From positions 351,446 through 415,445 of the forward strand of contig CAXXJK010000009.1 in NCBI GenBank assembly GCA_963665595.2: 64,000 bases of DNA, written 5' to 3'. Both the position numbers and the translations under genes were made by a program. Positions 60,243 through 64,000 of the stretch are shown piece after piece. Each line of letters starts with the position of its first letter. Within the stretch, counting starts at the first letter, position 1. The notes under the pieces are model-generated. The model worked only from the letters and a program-made list of their open reading frames with translations, was not told where the DNA came from and searched no databases. Origin of the DNA: G963665595 sp963665595. GTDB lineage: Bacteria > Actinomycetota > Coriobacteriia > Coriobacteriales > CADBOM01.

Positions 60243-62450
60243 TCATACGCATGACTTGTTCTCTTCTTGTTCCTGATCATGAGAAAAAAGAATGGACAGT
60301 TCATAGAGCACATGTTCATGAACCGGATGCGACAGCAGCGGATCAGCAGCAATAATCTCAGAAACGTCCTCGTGAACCCGATCGATAAGAGCCGCGTCTC
60401 TTATCACCTGTATGAAGTTGAGCCTTGAATCTCCATGTTGACGATACCCTACAAGATCGCCTTCCTTACGCAAGGATAAGTCCAATTCGGCCAATTCAAA
60501 TCCGCTGACTGTCGTTTCCATGGCTGCGATGCGTTGCCGCGCGCTATCACTTTTTGGACGAGCCATCAAAAACAACGTACCAGGAAACTCGCCACGTCCT
60601 ATACGACCACGCAGTTGATGAAGCTGTGCAAGACCAAAGCGCTCCGCATCTTCAATGATCATGACTGTCGCATTTGCAACATCTATGCCAACCTCCACGA
60701 CAGTTGTCGAAACAAGTACATCTATCAACCCCTTTTTGAAGTCGTCCATTACCTTTATTTTGTCTATTGACTTCATCGACCCGCACAGAAGTCCCACTCG
60801 AGCATCAGGAAATACCTGATCTTGAAGATATGCCGCCTCTCTGCGTGCCGCTTTAAGATTTTGTGACGAAGAGTCAGCGGTGGCCTCAGTATAGAGCAAC
60901 TCTTCTTCGTCAGCATCTAACGGATCGTGCATATCAGCACCGGCAGAGTCCCTCTCTTTTGGAACGGCTACCAGCGGACATATCACATAGGCTTGATGAC
61001 CCGCCTCGACAGTCTTTCTGACCGCTTCATATGCGGTAAAGTGATCAGTTTTTGGTAAGACCTGTGTCGTAACACCCGCTCGTCGCGCCGGGGCTGTATT
61101 CAGAAAGGAGGTTTGCATGTCGCCATAGAGCGTCAAAGCCAATGAGCGCGGAATAGGCGTAGCGGTAAGATACAGTTGATCACAGCCAGGACCTTTCGCA
61201 ACAAGTCGGGCACGTTGTTCCACTCCAAAACGGTGCTGCTCATCGATGATGACAAGAGCAAGATCGGCAAACTGCACATCAGTTTCGAGTAGCGCATGGG
61301 TACCAAATATGACTGACAGTTCATTGTGAGCAAGGTGCAATCGTATGTCTGTTTTCTCAGCGGTGCCGCTTGATGAGGTGAGGAGCGCCCAAGAAATATT
61401 GAGCTCATCTAGAACAGGTCCGATCTTATCTTTGTACTGATAGGCCAGCACTTCTGTAGGTGCCATGATCGCAACTTGATGCCCAGAAGCAACTGCAATG
61501 CAAATGGCACCTGCGGCAACCGCCGTTTTTCCAGAGCCCACATCGCCAAAGAGCATGCGATGCATTGAACGGGCTGCTGCCATGTCACCACGAATCGCCT
61601 CAAGCGCATCACGTTGATCCAGCGTCAGCGAAAACGGGAGCATTGCACAGTAACGATCCAGCGTATCATCACTGCATTTGAGAGAGCGCCCTTCAGCGTC
61701 ACGATCTTCCCGGCTACGCCGATACATCAGATACAGTTGGAGAAAAAACAGTTCCTCGTAACGTAGGCGATCTTGAGCAGCAGTCACATCCTCCATGGTA
61801 CGAGGAAAATGTATGGACGACCAGGCGCGTCCACGTGAAATAAGACCGTTGCGTTTGCGTAGATACACCGGTAGCGGGTCAATACAGGCGGTTGCAATAT
61901 GATGGGCTTCCTGTTCGATACGCATGATCCAAGCAGTAGTGAGCGAAGAGGTGGCATGATACACCGGCACTATTGATTGCGGTTTCGTTGTGTCTGAGAC
62001 TATCGAATAAAGTGGAGATGACATCTGTCTGAACCCAAACACATGGTCAATCGTTCCTTGCAAAAAGACGCGTGTCCCCTTCTTGAGCGTCTGGGCAATC
62101 CACGGTTGGTTAAACCAGACTGCCTTTAGGACACCCGACTCATCAAGAACGGAAATCTCGACGATACGACAACGATTGCGAGTGGAACGAACACTGACCT
62201 CGTCGACAGTGTCCTGCACACAAGAACGAGCGCCCAAAGGAGCATGCGCAATGGGAACAACCTGAGAAAAATCGTTGTAGCGAAACGGGTATGTAGAGAG
62301 AATATCTCGCACCGTGTATATGCCAATTCTCTCAAGTTCAAGAGTACGTGCACCGCTTACATAACGCAAAGACGAGATAGAAGACTCAAGTAGACAAGTC
62401 AGTTCGTAGCGTCTGGATGTCACAGTATCGATCATAAAATCGCAAAACAC
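60243..62450 (-). CDS. recG: ATP-dependent DNA helicase RecG
   Basis: Branch-migration helicase that remodels stalled forks and Holliday junctions. The 735 residues have the N-terminal wedge/OB domain (about 60-170), then helicase motifs: LFGDVGSGKTAVAAGA near 300, MAPTEVLAYQ, IDEQHRFG, TATPIPRSLALT, and the C-terminal LRGRIGRGEFPGTLFLM. The start is uncertain: GTG at 62448-62450 or ATG five codons later; neither has a strong ribosome site. It begins five bases after the fakA-like gene. Confidence 0.95.
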   Translation of the reverse strand: MFCDFMIDTVTSRRYELTCLLESSISSLRYVSGARTLELERIGIYTVRDILSTYPFRYNDFSQVVPIAHAPLGARSCVQDTVDEVSVRSTRNRCRIVEISVLDESGVLKAVWFNQPWIAQTLKKGTRVFLQGTIDHVFGFRQMSSPLYSIVSDTTKPQSIVPVYHATSSLTTAWIMRIEQEAHHIATACIDPLPVYLRKRNGLISRGRAWSSIHFPRTMEDVTAAQDRLRYEELFFLQLYLMYRRSREDRDAEGRSLKCSDDTLDRYCAMLPFSLTLDQRDALEAIRGDMAAARSMHRMLFGDVGSGKTAVAAGAICIAVASGHQVAIMAPTEVLAYQYKDKIGPVLDELNISWALLTSSSGTAEKTDIRLHLAHNELSVIFGTHALLETDVQFADLALVIIDEQHRFGVEQRARLVAKGPGCDQLYLTATPIPRSLALTLYGDMQTSFLNTAPARRAGVTTQVLPKTDHFTAYEAVRKTVEAGHQAYVICPLVAVPKERDSAGADMHDPLDADEEELLYTEATADSSSQNLKAARREAAYLQDQVFPDARVGLLCGSMKSIDKIKVMDDFKKGLIDVLVSTTVVEVGIDVANATVMIIEDAERFGLAQLHQLRGRIGRGEFPGTLFLMARPKSDSARQRIAAMETTVSGFELAELDLSLRKEGDLVGYRQHGDSRLNFIQVIRDAALIDRVHEDVSEIIAADPLLSHPVHEHVLYELSILFSHDQEQEENKSCV

Positions 62451-62455
62451 TCATA

Positions 62456-64000
62456 TCATTCGACGGAAAGTACCAACGGATAAAGCGGCTGCTCGCCACG
62501 ATGAGCATCGATTTCTATATCCGGAAAACGTTCCGTGATCGCCTCCTGCAGTTGTTCGAAATCCTCGTCAGATAAATCAGCACCCGCAAGCAGTGTAATA
62601 GCATCAACATCATCGTCAAGAATCGAATCGATCAAATCCAGGGAAACCGTCATGACATCGTTGCCCAGTACCTGAATAGCGTCATCCGCAATACCCATAA
62701 CGTCACCTTCGTGAATCGGGCGACCATCATCGGCAACTGCGTCTTTTACTGCTGTAGTGACTTCACCATTTCGAACCATGGAGATCGCCTCACGCATTGC
62801 AGCAACATTTTCTTCAAGGCTTCTTGTGTAGTCAGCACTAAACAGAGCAGTAAAAGATTGAGGAACGCTGACGGTCGGCACAACGCCAGTGGGCTTTGTG
62901 CTCACCTCAGCTGCATTGTTTGCAGCCATGATTATGTTCTTGTTATTAGGAAAAACAATAACGGTCTCGGCATTCACCGATTCGATGGCATCAAGAATAT
63001 CCTTTGTCGAAGGATTCATCGTTTGTCCGCCTGACACAACCCGGTCAACGTTGAGCGACTTGAGAATAGCCTCATTACCGGAGCCGGCCGCAATAGCCAC
63101 AAACCCAAGAGGTTTCGACGGTTTTTTCTTCTCAGCTGCCTGCGCAGCGTCTGTTGCAAGCCCAGCACTGCGCTCGGCAGTCTGAAGCTTCATATTGTGA
63201 ATGTAGACCTCATGAACTTGTCCACGTTCGGTCATCCATGTCAGGACGGTACCGGGGGAGTCGGTGTGGACATGAACCTTAAAATCAGGATAATCGCCCA
63301 CCATAAGCTGGCAATCGCCCATTGAGGCAAGAAATGCGTTTGCTTCATCTAGTTTGACATCATCAGAACGGTAGAGAAATTCAGTACAGTACGTAAACTG
63401 AGCATCTTCCCAATCATTTATCTGTTCAATAAATACCCCACTAGCACCAATTCCCATGAACGCATCCCCTTGCGTGGATGCGCCATCCCGTTTCTTTTTC
63501 AAGCAGAGAGTTTACAATGCCCTCTATGAGAATCGCCAACGCAAGTCCACCGGAATCGACCACACCATTTTCTTTTAGTTTGGGAAGCAATTCAGGAGTA
63601 GTGCGAACTGATTCATAGGCGGCCTGAGACACAAGCTCTAGAAGATCATTCAATTCCACACCCTCATCTGCACCTTTACGCGCGGATGAAGCCGTATCTT
63701 TTATTACCGTCAGTATTGTTCCTTCTACGGGTTTTCTCACCGCTTGGTAAGCAACATCGCGCGCCTTTTCAAGTGCCGCAACCAGCGCATCGACCGAAAA
63801 CTCATCATATTCGGCTGCGCCCTCCGTGATGCCGCGTAGAATCTGGCTGGTAATAACCCCAGAATTTCCTCGAGCTCCCATAAGAGAACCGTGCTTGATG
63901 GCCTTAAAAATTTGGGCCTTCTCTTGATTGGCAGGAAGAGCACGCAATTCATTTACCACGTTCTGCAGCGTCAACGACACATTAGTCCCGGTATCGCCGT
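62456..64000 (-). pseudogene. fakA: fakA/yloV-like DAK2-domain gene split by a frame change (partial at right edge)
   Basis: In related bacteria this is one protein of about 550 residues; FakA is the ATP-binding part of fatty acid kinase, which feeds exogenous fatty acids to PlsX/PlsY. The N-terminal part (63441-64000) shows the DAK2 active-site GDTGTN at the window edge, MGARGNSGVITSQILRG and VVDSGGLALAILIEG, then hits a stop at 63441. The C-terminal part (62456-63502, CTEFLYRSDD; VHVHTDSPGTVLTWM; VIVFPNNKNI) is in another frame. Deleting one G of the GGG run at 63487-63489 would join them as LEKET-DGASTQGDAF. An ATG at 63455-63457 in the second frame has AAGGGG eight bases upstream, so a separate 333-residue C-terminal protein could be made. 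Pseudogene, sequence error and true split gene are all possible. Confidence 0.7.

Noticed and set aside
1..64000. CRISPR arrays, insertion sequences, prophage or defence islands
   Set aside because: No direct-repeat array, transposase, capsid, restriction or toxin-antitoxin gene was found on either strand.

Overview
The window looks like a stretch of a bacterial chromosome of roughly half GC from an actinobacterium of the class Coriobacteriia; a Cryptobacterium- or Eggerthella-like anaerobe fits. The reasons are the actinobacterial gene orders (rpsB-tsf-pyrH-frr, yraN-comM-dprA, a MocR regulator divergent from pdxST), the menaquinone genes, the pyruvate phosphate dikinase with its regulatory protein, and the twin-arginine-type signal on a cell-wall hydrolase. 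The assignment is inference; no database was searched. No rRNA, CRISPR array, prophage or insertion sequence was seen.

Layout. 1-2.35 kb, minus strand: lysS (cut by the left edge), greA, tatA and a tRNA-Pro(CGG). 2.6-9.3 kb is the more variable part: a VanZ-like protein, an NlpC/P60 hydrolase, a formate/nitrite channel, a Ser/Asn-rich lipoprotein, an LtrA-family membrane protein and a MocR/PdxR regulator. 9.4-17.6 kb is on the plus strand: pdxS-pdxT (PLP synthase), ridA, a BceRSAB-type two-component and ABC transporter locus that contains an unlisted 39-residue membrane protein, and an Old Yellow Enzyme-type oxidoreductase.

17.6-64 kb is almost entirely housekeeping genes on the minus strand. 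In transcription order (right to left) these are: a frameshifted fakA-like gene, recG, rsmD, coaD, a coiled-coil protein, yceD and rpmF; then, from its own promoter, plsX-acpP-rnc-smc-ftsY-ffh; then rpsP-khpA-rimM-trmD, lepB, glyQ-glyS-PPDK regulator, ppdK; asnB-dgt-rplS; menA-menG-rnhB; yraN-comM-dprA-trmFO-xerC; rpsB-tsf; and pyrH-frr-uppS-cdsA-dxr-rseP-ispG-proS. Most neighbours overlap by 4-14 bases or lie within 15 bases, so these are tight operons broken by a few clear terminators.

How they work together: plsX, acpP, cdsA and the fakA-like gene serve phospholipid supply; dxr, ispG and uppS lead from the MEP isoprenoid pathway to the cell-wall lipid carrier; menA and menG make menaquinone; ffh, ftsY, lepB and tatA serve protein export; rpsB, rpsP, rplS, rpmF, tsf, frr, trmD, rimM and rsmD serve translation.

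Most notable observations: the fakA-like gene is split by a frame change that leaves a well-placed ribosome site for its C-terminal half; there is a 39-residue membrane protein inside the bce-like locus, with a BceR-type inverted repeat upstream; the PdxR-like regulator has Arg where the PLP-binding Lys is expected; RNase III has Asn in place of a conserved active-site Asp; RseP carries a long insertion; and many essential genes start with GTG or TTG.
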